A stretch of DNA of 64,000 nucleotides, taken from contig NZ_RWKI01000011.1 of NCBI RefSeq assembly GCF_003984645.1, forward strand, positions 62,001 through 126,000, read 5' to 3'. Under the pieces are notes generated by a model. It ran no database searches and had not been told where the DNA came from. It saw only the letters and a program-made list of their open reading frames with translations. The position numbers and the translations under genes are program-made. The stretch's first letter is position 1, and each line of letters starts with the position of its first letter. Below, piece after piece: positions 8,630-19,321 of the stretch. Source of the DNA: Variovorax sp. MHTC-1 (GTDB lineage Bacteria; Pseudomonadota; Gammaproteobacteria; Burkholderiales; Burkholderiaceae_C).

Positions 8630-9417
8630 TGCTTCCACTGAGCGCATGGCCCACTGAAGATCGCCGGCGGATCACCGGCATCCTCACCGACATCGACGAC
8701 ACGCTGACCACCGAGGGCGCGATCACGCCCGACGCGCTGCAGGCGCTGCACGCGCTGAAGGCGGCCGGCCTGCCGGTGATCGCGATCACCGGCCGCTCGG
8801 TCGGCTGGTGCGCGCCCTTCGCGCTGGTCTGGCCGGTCGATGCCATGGTTGCCGAGAACGGCGCCGTGGCGCTCGTGCCCGCGCCCTCGGGGGAGGTCGA
8901 GAAGCGCTACCGCCAGGATGCCGCGACGCGCGACCTCAACTTCGGGCACATGCAGCAAGCGCTCGCGCGCATCGAACGCGAAGTGCCGGGCGCCAGGCGC
9001 GCCACCGACTCTCCGGGACGCGAGACCGACATCGCGATCGACCACAGCGAGTTCGCCCACCTGAGCGAAGCGCAGATCGCGCAGGCGGTGCAGATCATGC
9101 GCGCCGAAGGCATGAACGCGACCGTGAGCTCGATCCACATCAACGGCTGGTTCGGCGACCACAACAAGTGGGTCGGCGCCTGCTGGATCGTGCGCGGGCT
9201 CTTCGGCCGCGACCTAAGGGCCGAGCTCGATCGCTGGGTCTACGTGGGCGACTCGACCAACGACGTGCTGATGTTCGAGCGCTTCCCGCACAGCGTGGGC
9301 GTGGCCAACATCCGCCGCTTCGAGGCGCAGCTGGCGACGCTGCCGCGCTACATCAGCGCCGGCGAACGCGGCGCCGGCTTCGCGCAAGTGGCGGCCGCGG
9401 TGCTCGACATCCGCTGA
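8629..9417 (+). CDS. HAD-superfamily (Cof/IIB-type) phosphatase
   Basis: A 262-residue haloacid-dehalogenase-type hydrolase, probably a phosphatase of a sugar phosphate or related metabolite. Motif I is DIDDTLT near residue 20, with the nucleophile Asp and the acid/base Asp both present. ITGRS (motif II) and GDSTNDVLMF (motif IV) follow. The cap between motifs II and III is of the IIB type. Its ATG shares one base with the prfC stop (TGATG), which implies translational coupling. The substrate cannot be inferred from the sequence; mannosyl-3-phosphoglycerate phosphatases and sucrose phosphatases are distant relatives. Confidence 0.85.
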   Translation: MLPLSAWPTEDRRRITGILTDIDDTLTTEGAITPDALQALHALKAAGLPVIAITGRSVGWCAPFALVWPVDAMVAENGAVALVPAPSGEVEKRYRQDAATRDLNFGHMQQALARIEREVPGARRATDSPGRETDIAIDHSEFAHLSEAQIAQAVQIMRAEGMNATVSSIHINGWFGDHNKWVGACWIVRGLFGRDLRAELDRWVYVGDSTNDVLMFERFPHSVGVANIRRFEAQLATLPRYISAGERGAGFAQVAAAVLDIR

Positions 9418-9435
9418 GGCGATCGGCGCGCGGCG

Positions 9436-9873
9436 CTATGGAAGCTGCGCCTTTGCCCAGCGCACGATATCGGCGCTGCCCATCGCACCTGCCTGGCGCG
9501 CGACTTCCCGCCCGGCGCTGAACAGCGCCAAGGTAGGAATACTCCGGATGCCGAAGCGCGCACCGAGCGCTGGCACAGCTTCTGTGTCGACCTTGGCCAG
9601 CCGGAACTGCGGCTCGAGCTGGGCGGCCGCCTGCTCGAAGGCGGGTGCCATCTGGATGCAGGGACCGCACCACGGCGCCCAGAAGTCGACCAGCACCGGG
9701 ATCTGGTTGCGGCCGACATGGCGGTCGAAGGCAGCTTCGTCCAGCGCGGTGGAATGGCCGGTGAACAGAGGCCGGTGGCAGCTGCCGCAGTCGGGCGCGC
9801 TGCCCAGTTGCGAGCTCTGCACACGGTTGGTCGTGTGGCAATGCGGGCAGACGACGTGCAGCGATTCGCTCAT
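9436..9873 (-). CDS. trxC: Thioredoxin 2 (zinc-binding thioredoxin)
   Basis: A cytoplasmic disulfide reductase of the TrxC type, typically induced by oxidative stress. The 145-residue protein has an N-terminal zinc ribbon with CPHC at residues 9-12 and CGSC at 29-32, then a thioredoxin fold with the active site WCGPC at 68-72 and the cis-proline segment SIPTLALF. It ends convergently with the HAD phosphatase gene, 18 bases away. The upstream Bug-receptor gene stops only seven bases before this start, so both may be on one transcript although their functions are unrelated. Confidence 0.95.
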   Translation of the reverse strand: MSESLHVVCPHCHTTNRVQSSQLGSAPDCGSCHRPLFTGHSTALDEAAFDRHVGRNQIPVLVDFWAPWCGPCIQMAPAFEQAAAQLEPQFRLAKVDTEAVPALGARFGIRSIPTLALFSAGREVARQAGAMGSADIVRWAKAQLP

Positions 9874-9880
9874 CGCGCAC

Positions 9881-10837
9881 TCACTGCGTCTTGGCGAGCC
9901 CCAGCTTCTCGATCAGCGCCTTCTCGCGCATGAAGGTGGTCTGCGCGAACTTCGCGTAGTCGGCGGAGCTCATGTAGTTCGGCAGCATGTCGTAGCGGCC
10001 CAGCGAGGCCACGTAGCTGGGTTCTTCCATCGCCTGCTTGAAGGCATCGTGCAGCTTCTTGACCACATCGGGCGGCGTCCCCTTGGGCGCGCCGATGCCG
10101 AAAGGCGAGTTCTGCACGATGTCCAGGCCCAGCTCCTTGAGCGTCGGCGCATCGGGGAACTTGGCCAGCCGCTTCTCGCCCCAGGTGTTGAGCACGCGCA
10201 GCTTGCCTGCCTCCACCTGCGGCGCGAAGCCGGTGCTGTCGGCCGCAGCCATCAGCTGGCCGCTGAGCACGGCGAGCATCAGGTCGGCGCTGCCCTTGTA
10301 GGGCACATGCTGCAGTTGGATGCCCAGTTGCTGCGCGATCAGCTCGGTGGTGAGGTGGGGGCTGGTCAGGTTGCCGGTAGAGCCATAGGTCAGCCTGCCG
10401 GGATTGGCCTTGGCATAGGCAACGAAGTCCTTCCATGTCTTGAACGGACTGTCGGCCGGCACGACGATGCCGAAGGCGTAGCCGGTGACGTTGATGACGT
10501 AGCTGATGTCCTTGACCGGATCCCAGTTGATCTTGGTCGTGTAGGGCAGGCGGAACACGCCGAGCGGGATCTGGGCGACGGTGTAGCCGTCGGCGGGCGC
10601 TGTCTGCAGCGCCTGCGCCGGCAGGGTGCCGCCGGCGCCGGGCTTGTTCTCGACCACGACCGGCTGGCCGATGATCTTCGAGGCGTTCTCGGCCAGCTGC
10701 CGCATCGTGATGTCGGTCGGGCCGCCCGCGGGAAAGGCGATCACCAGCTTGATGGGCCGGCTCGGAAAGGCTTGCGCATGGGCGGCTGTGGCCGCGAAGC
10801 CGAGCAGGGCAAGGCACAAGAGGGAACGACGAAACAT
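9881..10837 (-). CDS. Tripartite tricarboxylate transporter (Bug-type) substrate-binding protein
   Basis: A periplasmic solute receptor of the Bug/TctC family, which captures carboxylates and related compounds. From ATG 10837 the protein is 318 residues long with a signal peptide (FRRSLLCLALLGFAATAAHA, cleavage before Gln22), then the family markers FPSRPIKLVIAFPAGGPTD, NKPGAGGT and PYKGSADLMLAVLSGQ. GGAG precedes the start. An extension to 10906 is open but would bury the signal peptide. No TctA/TctB membrane subunits are nearby, as is usual for the many orphan Bug receptors of Burkholderiales; the ligand is unknown. Confidence 0.93.
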   Translation of the reverse strand: MFRRSLLCLALLGFAATAAHAQAFPSRPIKLVIAFPAGGPTDITMRQLAENASKIIGQPVVVENKPGAGGTLPAQALQTAPADGYTVAQIPLGVFRLPYTTKINWDPVKDISYVINVTGYAFGIVVPADSPFKTWKDFVAYAKANPGRLTYGSTGNLTSPHLTTELIAQQLGIQLQHVPYKGSADLMLAVLSGQLMAAADSTGFAPQVEAGKLRVLNTWGEKRLAKFPDAPTLKELGLDIVQNSPFGIGAPKGTPPDVVKKLHDAFKQAMEEPSYVASLGRYDMLPNYMSSADYAKFAQTTFMREKALIEKLGLAKTQ

Positions 10838-10941
10838 GAGGCTGGCTCCGGACTGAAGAACCCGCCATTTGGCAGCGCGCTCGCCGCGAGGGCAATCGGG
10901 TTTCACCCCGGGGCGAGTCGCGCAGGCGTCAGCGCCGCCGC

Positions 10942-11987
10942 TCAGCCGGCGCGCTGCATGAAGCCGTCGAGCACGTTGACGGCGTTGGTGCCGACCTCGG
11001 CGACCGCATAGCCGCCCTCGAAGACGAACACGGTCGGCAGGCCGGCACCCGCCAGGTCTTCGCCGATGCGCAGGTAGTCGGGCGTGGCGAGCGTAAAGCC
11101 GGCGATCGGATCGCCCTCGAAGGTGTCGAGCCCGAGCGACACCACCAGCGCGCCCGGCCGGAATTCGGCGATGCCGCGCAGCGCCCGTTGCAGCACCTCG
11201 CGCCAGGCCGCGAAGCCGGTTCCACGCGGCAGCGGCAGGTTGCGGTTGAAGCCCAGGCCCGCGCCGGCGCCCTCTTCGTCCGCATAGCCCAGGTAGTACG
11301 GATACTCGGTGTGCGGGTCGCCGTGGATGCTGGTGAACTGCACGTCGGCACGTTCATAGAAGATGGCCTGCGTGCCGTTGCCGTGGTGATAGTCGATGTC
11401 CAGCACCGCGACCCGATCGCAGCCGGCGTCGCGCAGCGCCTGGGCCGCGATCGCCGCGTTGTTGAGGAAACAGTAGCCGCCGAAGAAGTCGGCACCCGCA
11501 TGATGGCCCGGCGGACGCGTGAGCGCGAAGGCAGCGCGCTCGCCGCGCAGCACGTGCGCCGCGGCGGAGAGCGCGCAGCCGGCGCCGGCCCGCGCCGCGG
11601 TCCAGGTGCCGGCGGTGAGCGGCGAGCCCGCGTCGTACGAGAACAGGCCCAGGCGCGCCGGGAAGCTCGCCGGCAGCACGTCGGAGCGGAAGCTGCGGAT
11701 CGGCCAGTACGACGGCAGCGCATCGCGGGTCGCGTGGCAGCATCCAGCGCGACCCATTCGTCCCAGGCGCCGGCGAGGAAGTCGAGGTAACGCGGCGCAT
11801 GAATGCGCGCGATGGCCGCATCGTCGAAGTCGGCTGGGCCTTCGACAGCGCCGAGCCCGCGCTCCTTCAGCTCACGCAGCACGTAGTCCGCGCGCGCCGG
11901 CACCTCGAAGCAGGGCACCAGCTCGCCGCGGAACATCTCCTGCTTGCCGTGGTGCAGCACGTGCAGATCGTTGTAGACGGTGAGCAT
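10942..11987 (-). pseudogene. Acetylpolyamine amidohydrolase / histone deacetylase family gene, frameshifted
   Basis: The family hydrolyses acetyl-amide bonds of acetylpolyamines or acetyl-lysine using a zinc site. The first 87 codons, from ATG 11987 ([33 protein letters not shown]), and the last 260 or so (RDALPSYWPIR onward) match one protein, but lie in different frames. The switch occurs around 11728-11738, within CTGCCACGCGACCC on the minus strand, and corresponds to one missing base. The catalytic segments RPPGHHAG, GGYCFLNN and DIDYHHGNGTQ are all downstream and intact. The ATG shares one base with the uvrA stop. It is either a recent pseudogene or a sequencing error; a full-length product would be about 348 residues. 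Confidence 0.8.
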
Positions 11988-14900
11988 CAGGCTTCCTTGC
12001 GCGCCAGGACCGGCAAGGCCGCCGGCACGGGCAGCGTCAGCACTTCATGCCGGCCGGCCCCGCGCGCCAGCACCGGCGCCAGCGCCACGCCCGTGTGCGT
12101 GCGCAGCTTCACCACCTCCTCGGGCGGCGCCGCCGCGACCACGCGCCCGCCGCCGTTGCCGCCTTCGGGGCCGAGGTCGATCAGCCAGTCGGCCTCGGCG
12201 ATCACGTCGAGGTCATGTTCGATCACGACCACGCTGTGGCCGCCGTTCACCAGCCGGTGCAGCACGTGGATCAGCTTCTCGACGTCGGCCATGTGCAGGC
12301 CGACGGTCGGCTCGTCGAGCACGTAGAGCGTATGCGGCGCCTTGTTGCCGCGGCGCGTGACGTCGTCGCGCACCTTGCTGAGCTCGGTCACCAGCTTGAT
12401 GCGCTGGGCCTCGCCGCCGGACAGCGTCGGCGAGGGCTGGCCGAGCGTGAGATAGCCGAGGCCGACGTCCTTCAGCAGCTGCAGCGGATGGCTGATGTTG
12501 GGCATGGACGCGAAGAACTCCACCGCCTCGTCGACCTCCATCTGCAGCACGTCGCCGATGCTCTTGCCGCGCCAGCTCACGGCCAGCGTCTCGGGATTGA
12601 AGCGGGCGCCGTGGCAGACCTCGCAGGGCACCTTGACGTCGGGCAGGAAGCTCATCTCGATGGTGCGCACGCCCGCGCCCTCGCAGCCGGGGCAGCGGCC
12701 CTCGCCGGTGTTGAAGCTGAAGCGGCCCGGCCCGTAGCCGCGCGCCTTGGCCTCGAGCGTGTCGGCGAAGAGCTTGCGGATGGTGTCCCAGAAGCCGATG
12801 TAGGTGGCCGGGCAGCTGCGCGGCGTCTTGCCGATCGGGGTCTGGTCGACCTCGAGAACGCGGTCGATGGTCTCGTAGCCCTCGACGCCCTTGCAGCCCG
12901 CCCAGGCCGGCCGCTTGCCCGCTGCGTCTGCATCGCGGCCGGCCTTGGTCATGCGCTGGACCACGACCGCGTACACGTTGGCCAGCAGCACGTCGCGCGC
13001 CAGCGTCGACTTGCCCGAGCCGCTGACGCCCGTCACCGCCACCAGCCGGTGCAGCGGCAGCGAGACCGTGACCTCCTGCAGGTTGTGCAGGTCGGCGCCG
13101 CGCACGCTGAGCCAGTCGGGCGCGCCGGGCTCGGGCAGCGGCACCGGGCGCCGCGGCTGCAGCGGATGCCTGATCGCATCGCGCAGGTAGCGGCCGGTCT
13201 GCGAATCGCCCGCGCGCTCGAGATCGGCGACCGAGCCCTCGGCGACCAGCCGGCCGCCGCGCTTGCCGGCGCTGGGGCCGATGTCGATGATGTGGTCGGC
13301 GCGGCGGATGGTGTCTTCGTCGTGCTCCACCACCACCAGCGTGTTGCCCTTGTCGCCCAGCTTGTGCAGAGCATCCAGCAGGATCTGGTTGTCGCGCGCG
13401 TGCAAGCCGATAGTGGGCTCGTCGAGCACGTAGCAGACGCCCTGCAGGTTGCTGCCGAGCTGCGCGGCGAGGCGAATGCGCTGCGCCTCGCCGCCGGACA
13501 GCGTCGGCGCGCCGCGATCGAGCGTGAGGTAGCCGAGGCCCACTTCCTCGAGGAACTCGAGGCGGCTCCTGATCTCCGGCACCAGGTCGCGTGCGATCTC
13601 GGCTTGGCGGCCGGTCAATGCCAGGTGCTCGAACCAGATGCGAATGTCGGTGACGCTCATGCGTGCGAGCTGGGTGATGCCGATGCCGCCCTCACCCCAG
13701 CCCTCTCCCGCAAGCGGGAGAGGGAGCAATGCGGGCTCCGGCTCCCGCTCCCCGCTGGGGAGCGGGTTGGGGTGAGGGGCACCCCCGCCGCCGAACAACA
13801 CCGCTCGCGCCGTCGCATTCAAGCGGGTCCCCTCGCAAGTCGGGCAAACGACATCGCCCACATCTTCCGCCTCCGGCTCCGCAAAGGTCTGCTCACGCCC
13901 CTTCTGGTCGTCGGCCATCACCGAATCGTCGTAGACCTTGCGCTGCTCCTTGCTGAGCTTGACGCCGGTGCCCACGCAGTCGGGGCACCAGCCGTGCTTG
14001 CTGTTGTAGGAGAAGAGCCGCGGATCGAGCTCCGCATAGCTGGTGCTGCAGACCGGGCAGGCGCGCAGCGTGGAGAACACGTGCGTGCGGCCGATGCCGC
14101 CGGTCGGCGCGTTGGCCATCATGGCGCCGCGCAGGCCGGTGAGATCGCTCAGCACGTGCACCACGCCCTTGCCGTGTTCGAGCGCGCGGGTCAGCGCCTG
14201 GCGCAGCGCGGTCTCTTCCGAAGGCAGCACGTCGAGGCTGGCCACCGGCAGCTCGATGCTGTGCTCCTTGAAGCGGTCGATGCGCGGAAAGCCGGTGGTC
14301 GGCAGGAACTCGCCGTCCACCCGCAGGTGCGTGTAGCCGCGCGGGCGCGCCCAGTCGGCCAGCTCGGTATAGACGCCCTTGCGGTTGCTCACCAGCGGCG
14401 CCAGCAGGCCGATGTGCTGGCCCTTGAAGTTTTTCAGCAGCTGCGCCGCGATGCTGTCGGGCGTCTGCGGTTGCACCGCGGCGCCGTCGTGGACGCAATG
14501 CTGGATGCCGAGCTTGACGTAGAGCAGGCGCAGGAAGTGCCAGACCTCGGTGGTGGTGCCGACTGTGCTCTTGCGCCCGCCGCGCGAAAGCCGCTGCTCG
14601 ATCGCGACCGTCGGCGGAATGCCGTAGACCGCATCGACCTCCGGCCGCCCGGCCGGCTGCACGATGCTGCGCGCATAGGCGTTGAGCGATTCGAGGTAGC
14701 GCCGCTGCCCTTCGTTGAACAGGATGTCGAAGGCCAGCGTGGACTTGCCCGAGCCGCTGACACCGGTGACCACGCTGAACTTGCCGCGCGGGATGTCGAC
14801 CGAGAGATTCTTGAGGTTGTGCTCGCGCGCATTGACGATCTGGATCGCATCGCGCCCCACAACCGGCTGCACGCGCGCCGCGTACGAGCGCGCCGCGCGT

Positions 14901-17900
14901 TCCGCCACCTTGTAGGCGCCGGGCCCGACGGCCAGGTCGTAGTCGAGCAGCGCGGCGCCGGTGAGCGAGGCGCGGTTCTCGCGCACCTGCTCCGGCGTGC
15001 CCACCGCCACCACCTGGCCGCCGCCCTCGCCGCCTTCGGGGCCGAGGTCGATCAGCCAGTCGCTGGCGCGGATGACGTCGAGGTTGTGCTCGATGACCAC
15101 CAGCGAATGGCCGGCATCGAGCAGCTTGCGCAGCGCGCGCATCAGGCGCGCGATGTCGTCGAAGTGCAGCCCGGTGGTCGGTTCGTCGAACAGGAACAGC
15201 GTCCCCTTGCGCGCCAGCGGCTGCTTGCTCGCGCTGCCGTTCTTGGCCGCCTCGGCGAGGAAGCCCGCGAGCTTGAGGCGCTGCGCCTCGCCGCCGCTGA
15301 GCGTGGGCACCGGCTGGCCGAGCTTGACGTAGTCCAGGCCGACGTCGGCGATCGGCTGCAGCACGCGCAGCACCTCGCGGTCGTTCGCGAAGATGGCGGC
15401 GGCCTCGGCCACGGTCAGATCGAGCACGTCGGCGACGTTGAAGCTGCGCTCGGCGCGCTCGATCGCCACTTCGAGGATCTCGGGCCGGTAGCGCTTGCCG
15501 TCGCAGTCCGGGCAGCGCAGGTAGACGTCGGAGAGGAACTGCATCTCCACGTGCTCGAAGCCCGAGCCGCCGCAGGTCGGGCAGCGCCCGTCGCCGCTGT
15601 TGAAGCTGAACTTCGATGCGGTGTAGCCGCGCTGCCGCGAGAGCGCCGCGGTGGCGAAGATCTCGCGGATCGCGTCCCAGGCGCCGACATAGCTCGCCGG
15701 ATTGGAACGCGCCGTCTTGCCGATCGGCGACTGGTCGACAAAGACGACCTCGCTCAGATGATCGGCTCCGAGCATGCGGTCGTGTGCGCCGGGCGATTCA
15801 GTGGCCTTCCCGAAGTGGCGCATCAGCGCGGGCGCCAGCACGTCCTGGATCAGGGTCGACTTGCCCGAGCCGCTGACGCCGGTGATGCACACGAGGCGCG
15901 AGAGCGGCAGCTCGACCGTGATGTTCTGCAGGTTGTGCTCGCGCACGCCTTCGAGGATGAGGCGCGGCGTGTTCTCGCTCACCATGCGGCGGAAGCCCAT
16001 GCCGATCTGCTTGCGCCCGCCCAGGTACTGGCCGGTCAGCGTCTCGGCGTCGCGCAGCGCGTCGGTGCTGCCGTCGAACACGATCTGCCCGCCGCGCACG
16101 CCGGGGCCCGGGCCCATGTCGATCACGCGGTCGGCGGCCAGCATCACGGCCGGATCGTGCTCCACCACAACCAGGGTGTTGCCGGCGTCGCGCAGGCGCA
16201 GCATGGCCTCGGTGATGCGGTTCATGTCACGCGGATGCAGGCCGATGCTGGGCTCGTCGAGCACGAACAGCGTGTTGACCAGCGAGGTGCCGAGCGCGGT
16301 CGTGAGGTTGATGCGCTGCACCTCGCCGCCGCTGAGCGTGCGGCTCTGGCGGTCGAGCGTGAGGTAGCCGATGCCGACGTCGTGCAGGTAGCGCAGGCGC
16401 GTGGTGATCTCTTCGAAGAGCAGCTTGAGGGCCTGGGCGTCTCCATGTCTTGCTCCTTCCCCCTCCGGGGGAAGGTTGGGATGGGGGCTCGCGAGCTGTG
16501 CAACCGTCGAATGCCCCCACCCCTGCCCTCCCCCAGAGGGGGAGGGAGCAAGACCGAAGCCGTCGAAGAAACGCCGCAGCCGCTCGATCGGCAGCAGCAT
16601 CAGGTCATGCAGGCACAGTCCCGGCAGCGCCTCCAGCTGCTCGCGCGACCACTTCACGCCGACCGGCATGAAGCGCTTCGAGGGCTCGAGCACCGCATCG
16701 GCATCCTCCTTCGTGCCGATGCGCCACAACAGGCTCTCCAGCTTGAGGCGCGCCCCGGCGCAGGTGGGGCACGGCGTGTAGCTGCGGTACTTAGACAAGA
16801 GCACGCGGATGTGCATCTTGTAGGCCTTGCTTTCCAGGTAGCCGAAGAAGCGGCGCACGCCGTACCACTGCTGGTTCCATTTGCCCTTCCAGTTGGGCGA
16901 GCCCTCGACCACCCAGGCCTGCTGCTCGGGCGTGAGCTTGTTCCACGGCGTGTCGCGCGGAATGCCTGCCGCCTCGGCATGGCGCATCAGGTCGTCCTGC
17001 GCTTCCTTCCAGGCCGGCGTCTGGATCGTCTTGATCGCGCCGGCGCGCAGCGTGAGCTTGTCGTTGGGGATCACGAGGCCGAGGTCGACGCCGATCACGC
17101 GGCCGAAGCCGCGGCACGTCTCGCAGGCGCCGACGGCCGAGTTGAAGGAGAACATCGACGGGATCGGGTCGCCGTAGCGGACGTCGCTTTCGGGGCAATG
17201 GAGGCCCGTCGAGAACTTCCAGATCTCCGGGGATGCTGCCCCCACGCTCCCCGCTTCGTGTGGTTCGCTGCCCCCCGAGGGGGCTGCCCCGCCTTGGGGC
17301 GGCCCGGCGGCGGGGCGGCCACCCTCTTCCGCAGCCAACGCATAGACAGTGAGCCGTCCGCTGCCGCGCTTGAGCGCGACCTCGATCGCCTCGATCACGC
17401 GCGCCCGTTCGGCGCCGGCGATGCGGAAGCGGTCCGCCACCACGTCCAGCACCTTGCGCGGACCGGTCGGCGTCGCGATCTCGCGCTCGGCCTGCACGCG
17501 CGTGAAGCCGCTGGCCGACAGCCATTGCGTCACCTCTTCGGCCGAGGTACTGGCAGGCAGTTCGACAGGAAAAGTCAGCACGACGCGCGGATCGCCGGCC
17601 GCGGCCGCGCGCGACACGAGCTCGGCGTAGATGGTGTCGGGCGAGTCGTGGCGCACCGGCAGCGCTGTCTCGCGGTCGAACAGCTGGGCCGCGCGTGCGA
17701 ACAGCAGCTTCAGGTGATCGTTGAGCTCGGTCATCGTGCCGACGGTCGAGCGCGAAGAACGCACTGGATTCGTCTGGTCGATCGCGATCGCGGGCGGCAC
17801 GCCCTCCACCTTGTCGACCGCCGGCTTGTCCATGCGGTCGAGGAACTGCCGCGCATAGGCCGAGAAGGTCTCGACATAGCGGCGCTGGCCCTCGGCATAG

Positions 17901-18040
17901 AGGGTGTCGAACACCAGGCTCGACTTGCCCGAACCGCTCGGGCCGGTGACCACCGTCATCTCGCCGGTGCGGATGTCGAGGTCGAGATTTTGGAGATTGT
18001 GCTGGCGTGCACCGCGAATCCGGATGGAGCCCTGTGTCAT
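11987..18040 (-). CDS. uvrA: Tandem-duplicated UvrA-family ABC ATPase (excinuclease subunit A-like)
   Basis: A 2017-residue protein made of two UvrA-like halves in one chain (about 1-970 and 985-2017); ordinary UvrA is about 940-950 residues. Each half contains two ABC ATPase modules, so there are four Walker A sites (GPSGSGKSS at 33-41 and three GVSGSGKST), four LSGGE signatures, and four DEP[ST]xGLH Walker B segments, plus several CxxC zinc modules. UvrA recognises damaged DNA as a dimer, so this could be a covalent pseudo-dimer. Three low-complexity insertions (about residues 234-274, 493-533 and 1417-1451) come from palindromic repeats lying in frame. AAGG precedes ATG 18040. Whether a standard uvrA exists elsewhere cannot be seen. 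Confidence 0.92.
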   Translation of the reverse strand: MTQGSIRIRGARQHNLQNLDLDIRTGEMTVVTGPSGSGKSSLVFDTLYAEGQRRYVETFSAYARQFLDRMDKPAVDKVEGVPPAIAIDQTNPVRSSRSTVGTMTELNDHLKLLFARAAQLFDRETALPVRHDSPDTIYAELVSRAAAAGDPRVVLTFPVELPASTSAEEVTQWLSASGFTRVQAEREIATPTGPRKVLDVVADRFRIAGAERARVIEAIEVALKRGSGRLTVYALAAEEGGRPAAGPPQGGAAPSGGSEPHEAGSVGAASPEIWKFSTGLHCPESDVRYGDPIPSMFSFNSAVGACETCRGFGRVIGVDLGLVIPNDKLTLRAGAIKTIQTPAWKEAQDDLMRHAEAAGIPRDTPWNKLTPEQQAWVVEGSPNWKGKWNQQWYGVRRFFGYLESKAYKMHIRVLLSKYRSYTPCPTCAGARLKLESLLWRIGTKEDADAVLEPSKRFMPVGVKWSREQLEALPGLCLHDLMLLPIERLRRFFDGFGLAPSPSGGGQGWGHSTVAQLASPHPNLPPEGEGARHGDAQALKLLFEEITTRLRYLHDVGIGYLTLDRQSRTLSGGEVQRINLTTALGTSLVNTLFVLDEPSIGLHPRDMNRITEAMLRLRDAGNTLVVVEHDPAVMLAADRVIDMGPGPGVRGGQIVFDGSTDALRDAETLTGQYLGGRKQIGMGFRRMVSENTPRLILEGVREHNLQNITVELPLSRLVCITGVSGSGKSTLIQDVLAPALMRHFGKATESPGAHDRMLGADHLSEVVFVDQSPIGKTARSNPASYVGAWDAIREIFATAALSRQRGYTASKFSFNSGDGRCPTCGGSGFEHVEMQFLSDVYLRCPDCDGKRYRPEILEVAIERAERSFNVADVLDLTVAEAAAIFANDREVLRVLQPIADVGLDYVKLGQPVPTLSGGEAQRLKLAGFLAEAAKNGSASKQPLARKGTLFLFDEPTTGLHFDDIARLMRALRKLLDAGHSLVVIEHNLDVIRASDWLIDLGPEGGEGGGQVVAVGTPEQVRENRASLTGAALLDYDLAVGPGAYKVAERAARSYAARVQPVVGRDAIQIVNAREHNLKNLSVDIPRGKFSVVTGVSGSGKSTLAFDILFNEGQRRYLESLNAYARSIVQPAGRPEVDAVYGIPPTVAIEQRLSRGGRKSTVGTTTEVWHFLRLLYVKLGIQHCVHDGAAVQPQTPDSIAAQLLKNFKGQHIGLLAPLVSNRKGVYTELADWARPRGYTHLRVDGEFLPTTGFPRIDRFKEHSIELPVASLDVLPSEETALRQALTRALEHGKGVVHVLSDLTGLRGAMMANAPTGGIGRTHVFSTLRACPVCSTSYAELDPRLFSYNSKHGWCPDCVGTGVKLSKEQRKVYDDSVMADDQKGREQTFAEPEAEDVGDVVCPTCEGTRLNATARAVLFGGGGAPHPNPLPSGEREPEPALLPLPLAGEGWGEGGIGITQLARMSVTDIRIWFEHLALTGRQAEIARDLVPEIRSRLEFLEEVGLGYLTLDRGAPTLSGGEAQRIRLAAQLGSNLQGVCYVLDEPTIGLHARDNQILLDALHKLGDKGNTLVVVEHDEDTIRRADHIIDIGPSAGKRGGRLVAEGSVADLERAGDSQTGRYLRDAIRHPLQPRRPVPLPEPGAPDWLSVRGADLHNLQEVTVSLPLHRLVAVTGVSGSGKSTLARDVLLANVYAVVVQRMTKAGRDADAAGKRPAWAGCKGVEGYETIDRVLEVDQTPIGKTPRSCPATYIGFWDTIRKLFADTLEAKARGYGPGRFSFNTGEGRCPGCEGAGVRTIEMSFLPDVKVPCEVCHGARFNPETLAVSWRGKSIGDVLQMEVDEAVEFFASMPNISHPLQLLKDVGLGYLTLGQPSPTLSGGEAQRIKLVTELSKVRDDVTRRGNKAPHTLYVLDEPTVGLHMADVEKLIHVLHRLVNGGHSVVVIEHDLDVIAEADWLIDLGPEGGNGGGRVVAAAPPEEVVKLRTHTGVALAPVLARGAGRHEVLTLPVPAALPVLARKEA
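13689..13779. repeat. Palindromic repeat family B, copy inside uvrA (second half)
   Basis: The segment begins CCCTCACCCCAGCCC and ends GGGTTGGGGTGAGGG, a long imperfect inverted repeat with an inner hairpin CTCTCCCGCAAGCGGGAGAG. In the uvrA frame it encodes [12 protein letters not shown] and [11 protein letters not shown], the peptide signature of a widely scattered bacterial interspersed repeat. Its length keeps the frame. Confidence 0.8.
16449..16552. repeat. Palindromic repeat family B, copy inside uvrA (first half)
   Basis: Terminal inverted repeats CTTGCTCC (16449-16456) and GGAGCAAG (16545-16552) flank CCCCCTCCGGGGG and CCCTCCCCCAGAGGGGGAGGG hairpins. In the uvrA frame it encodes [13 protein letters not shown] and [12 protein letters not shown]. 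It is related to 59808-59904, which lies between genes. Confidence 0.8.
17234..17322. repeat. Palindromic repeat family A, copy inside uvrA
   Basis: The blocks GCTGCCCCCACGCTCC, CGCTGCCCCCCGAGGGGGC and TTGGGGCGGCCCGGCGG match the copy inside tlyA (4711-4792, other orientation). In the uvrA frame it encodes the insertion [20 protein letters not shown] at about residues 234-274. Confidence 0.75.
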
Positions 18041-18208
18041 GAGTGCCTTGGGGGTGGGGCAGACATTCTAGGAAGGCGGCGCGGGCTTCGTGCAAAGCTG
18101 CACATGGCCGGCTGAGAGGCAGGGGTTTTCCCGAATAAGGCGGAAGCGACATCTGGTAACAAATAGCGGCTTTGCCTTTCCGGCTCCCCTCTCTTTAAGG
18201 GTCCTTCA

Positions 18209-19321
18209 ATGAACAAGATGCGCGTGCTTTGCACGGCCGTCGTGCTGGCACTCGGCACCATGAGCGCTTCGGCGCAGATCCTGATCGGCCAAACGGCCGG
18301 CATGACCGGCTCGGTCGCCGCCAGCGTCAACGAGACGATCGCCGGCGCGCAGTTGGTGATCGACGCGGCCAATGCCCAGGGCGGCATCGGCGGCGAAAAA
18401 ATCGAAGTGCTGCGCATGGACGACGCCTTCGACGTCAAGCGGGCGAGCGAGAACGCCCGCGTGCTGATCGAGGACAAGAAAGTGGTGGCGCTGTTCATGA
18501 GCCGCGGCACCCCGCATTCGCAGGCCATCATTCCCTTGCTCGACAAGAACGACGTGGCGCTGATCGGCCCTTCCACCGGCGCGATGGTGCTGCACAAGCC
18601 GGTGCAGAAGCATGTGTTCAACGTGCGTTCGACCTACCAGCGCGAGGCCGAGAAGGCGGTCGCGCACCTGCTCACCATCGGCGTCAGCCGGATCGCGGTG
18701 GTGCACGTGACCGATTCCTTCGGCCAGGACGCGCTCGAAGGCGCGATGAACGGCTTCAACAAGGCCAAGGCGACGCCGGCGGCGACGGTGCCGGCTGACC
18801 GCGACAAGCCCGACTATGCGGGCATCGTGCCGAAGATCGCGGCCGCCAACGCCCAGGCCGTGCTCTGGATCGGCTCCGGCACCGCGGTGGTCGAAGGCGT
18901 CAAGGCGCTGCGCGCGGCGGGCTCGGCGGCCCAGGTGGTCACGCTGTCCAACAACGCCTCGTCGGGCTTCATCAAGCAGTTGGGCAGCGCCAGCGGCGGC
19001 GTGATCGTGACGCAGGTGTTCCCCAACGAGCGCTCGATCGGGCATCCGATGGTCAAGGAAGCGCTGGCGCTGGCGCGCGCCAAGGGGCAGAACGAACTCT
19101 CGCCGGCCGCGCTGGAAGGCTTCGCCTCGGCCAAGGTGCTGGTCGAGGCCCTGCGCCGCGCCGGGCCGAAGCCGACGCGCGCCAAGGTGCTCGCCGCGCT
19201 CGAGAGCATCCGCAGCCTCGACCTCGGCGGCGGCCTGGAGGTGAGCTATTCGCCGCAGGACCATTCGGGGATCGATTTCGCCGACCTCTCCATCATCAGC
19301 GACGGGAAGTTCAAGCGGTAA
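18209..19321 (+). CDS. Periplasmic branched-chain-amino-acid-type (LivJ-like) substrate-binding protein
   Basis: A 370-residue type I periplasmic binding protein of the family that feeds LivHMGF-type ABC transporters. A signal peptide ends ASA before Gln23; the mature protein starts ILIGQTAGMTGS and contains GPSTGAMVLH, VVHVTDSFGQDALEG and LEGFASAKVLVEAL. AAGGG lies eight bases before ATG 18209. It is divergent from uvrA and no permease or ATPase genes adjoin it, so it is an orphan receptor; the ligand is unknown and may be an aromatic or amide compound as in many Burkholderiales paralogues. The stop codon lies in a perfect tandem duplication of 10 bases (19313-19332). Confidence 0.9.
   Translation: MNKMRVLCTAVVLALGTMSASAQILIGQTAGMTGSVAASVNETIAGAQLVIDAANAQGGIGGEKIEVLRMDDAFDVKRASENARVLIEDKKVVALFMSRGTPHSQAIIPLLDKNDVALIGPSTGAMVLHKPVQKHVFNVRSTYQREAEKAVAHLLTIGVSRIAVVHVTDSFGQDALEGAMNGFNKAKATPAATVPADRDKPDYAGIVPKIAAANAQAVLWIGSGTAVVEGVKALRAAGSAAQVVTLSNNASSGFIKQLGSASGGVIVTQVFPNERSIGHPMVKEALALARAKGQNELSPAALEGFASAKVLVEALRRAGPKPTRAKVLAALESIRSLDLGGGLEVSYSPQDHSGIDFADLSIISDGKFKR

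Noticed and set aside
11720..11745. Programmed -1 frameshifting in the deacetylase gene
   Set aside because: The frame change has the right sign, but no slippery heptamer or downstream structure is apparent at the junction; a deletion is simpler.
12047..18115. Reading frame of about 2000 codons opposite uvrA
   Set aside because: It is a shadow of the high-GC coding strand: composition is dominated by Arg, Ala, His and Gly with no recognisable domain, while the uvrA strand matches a known family over its whole length.
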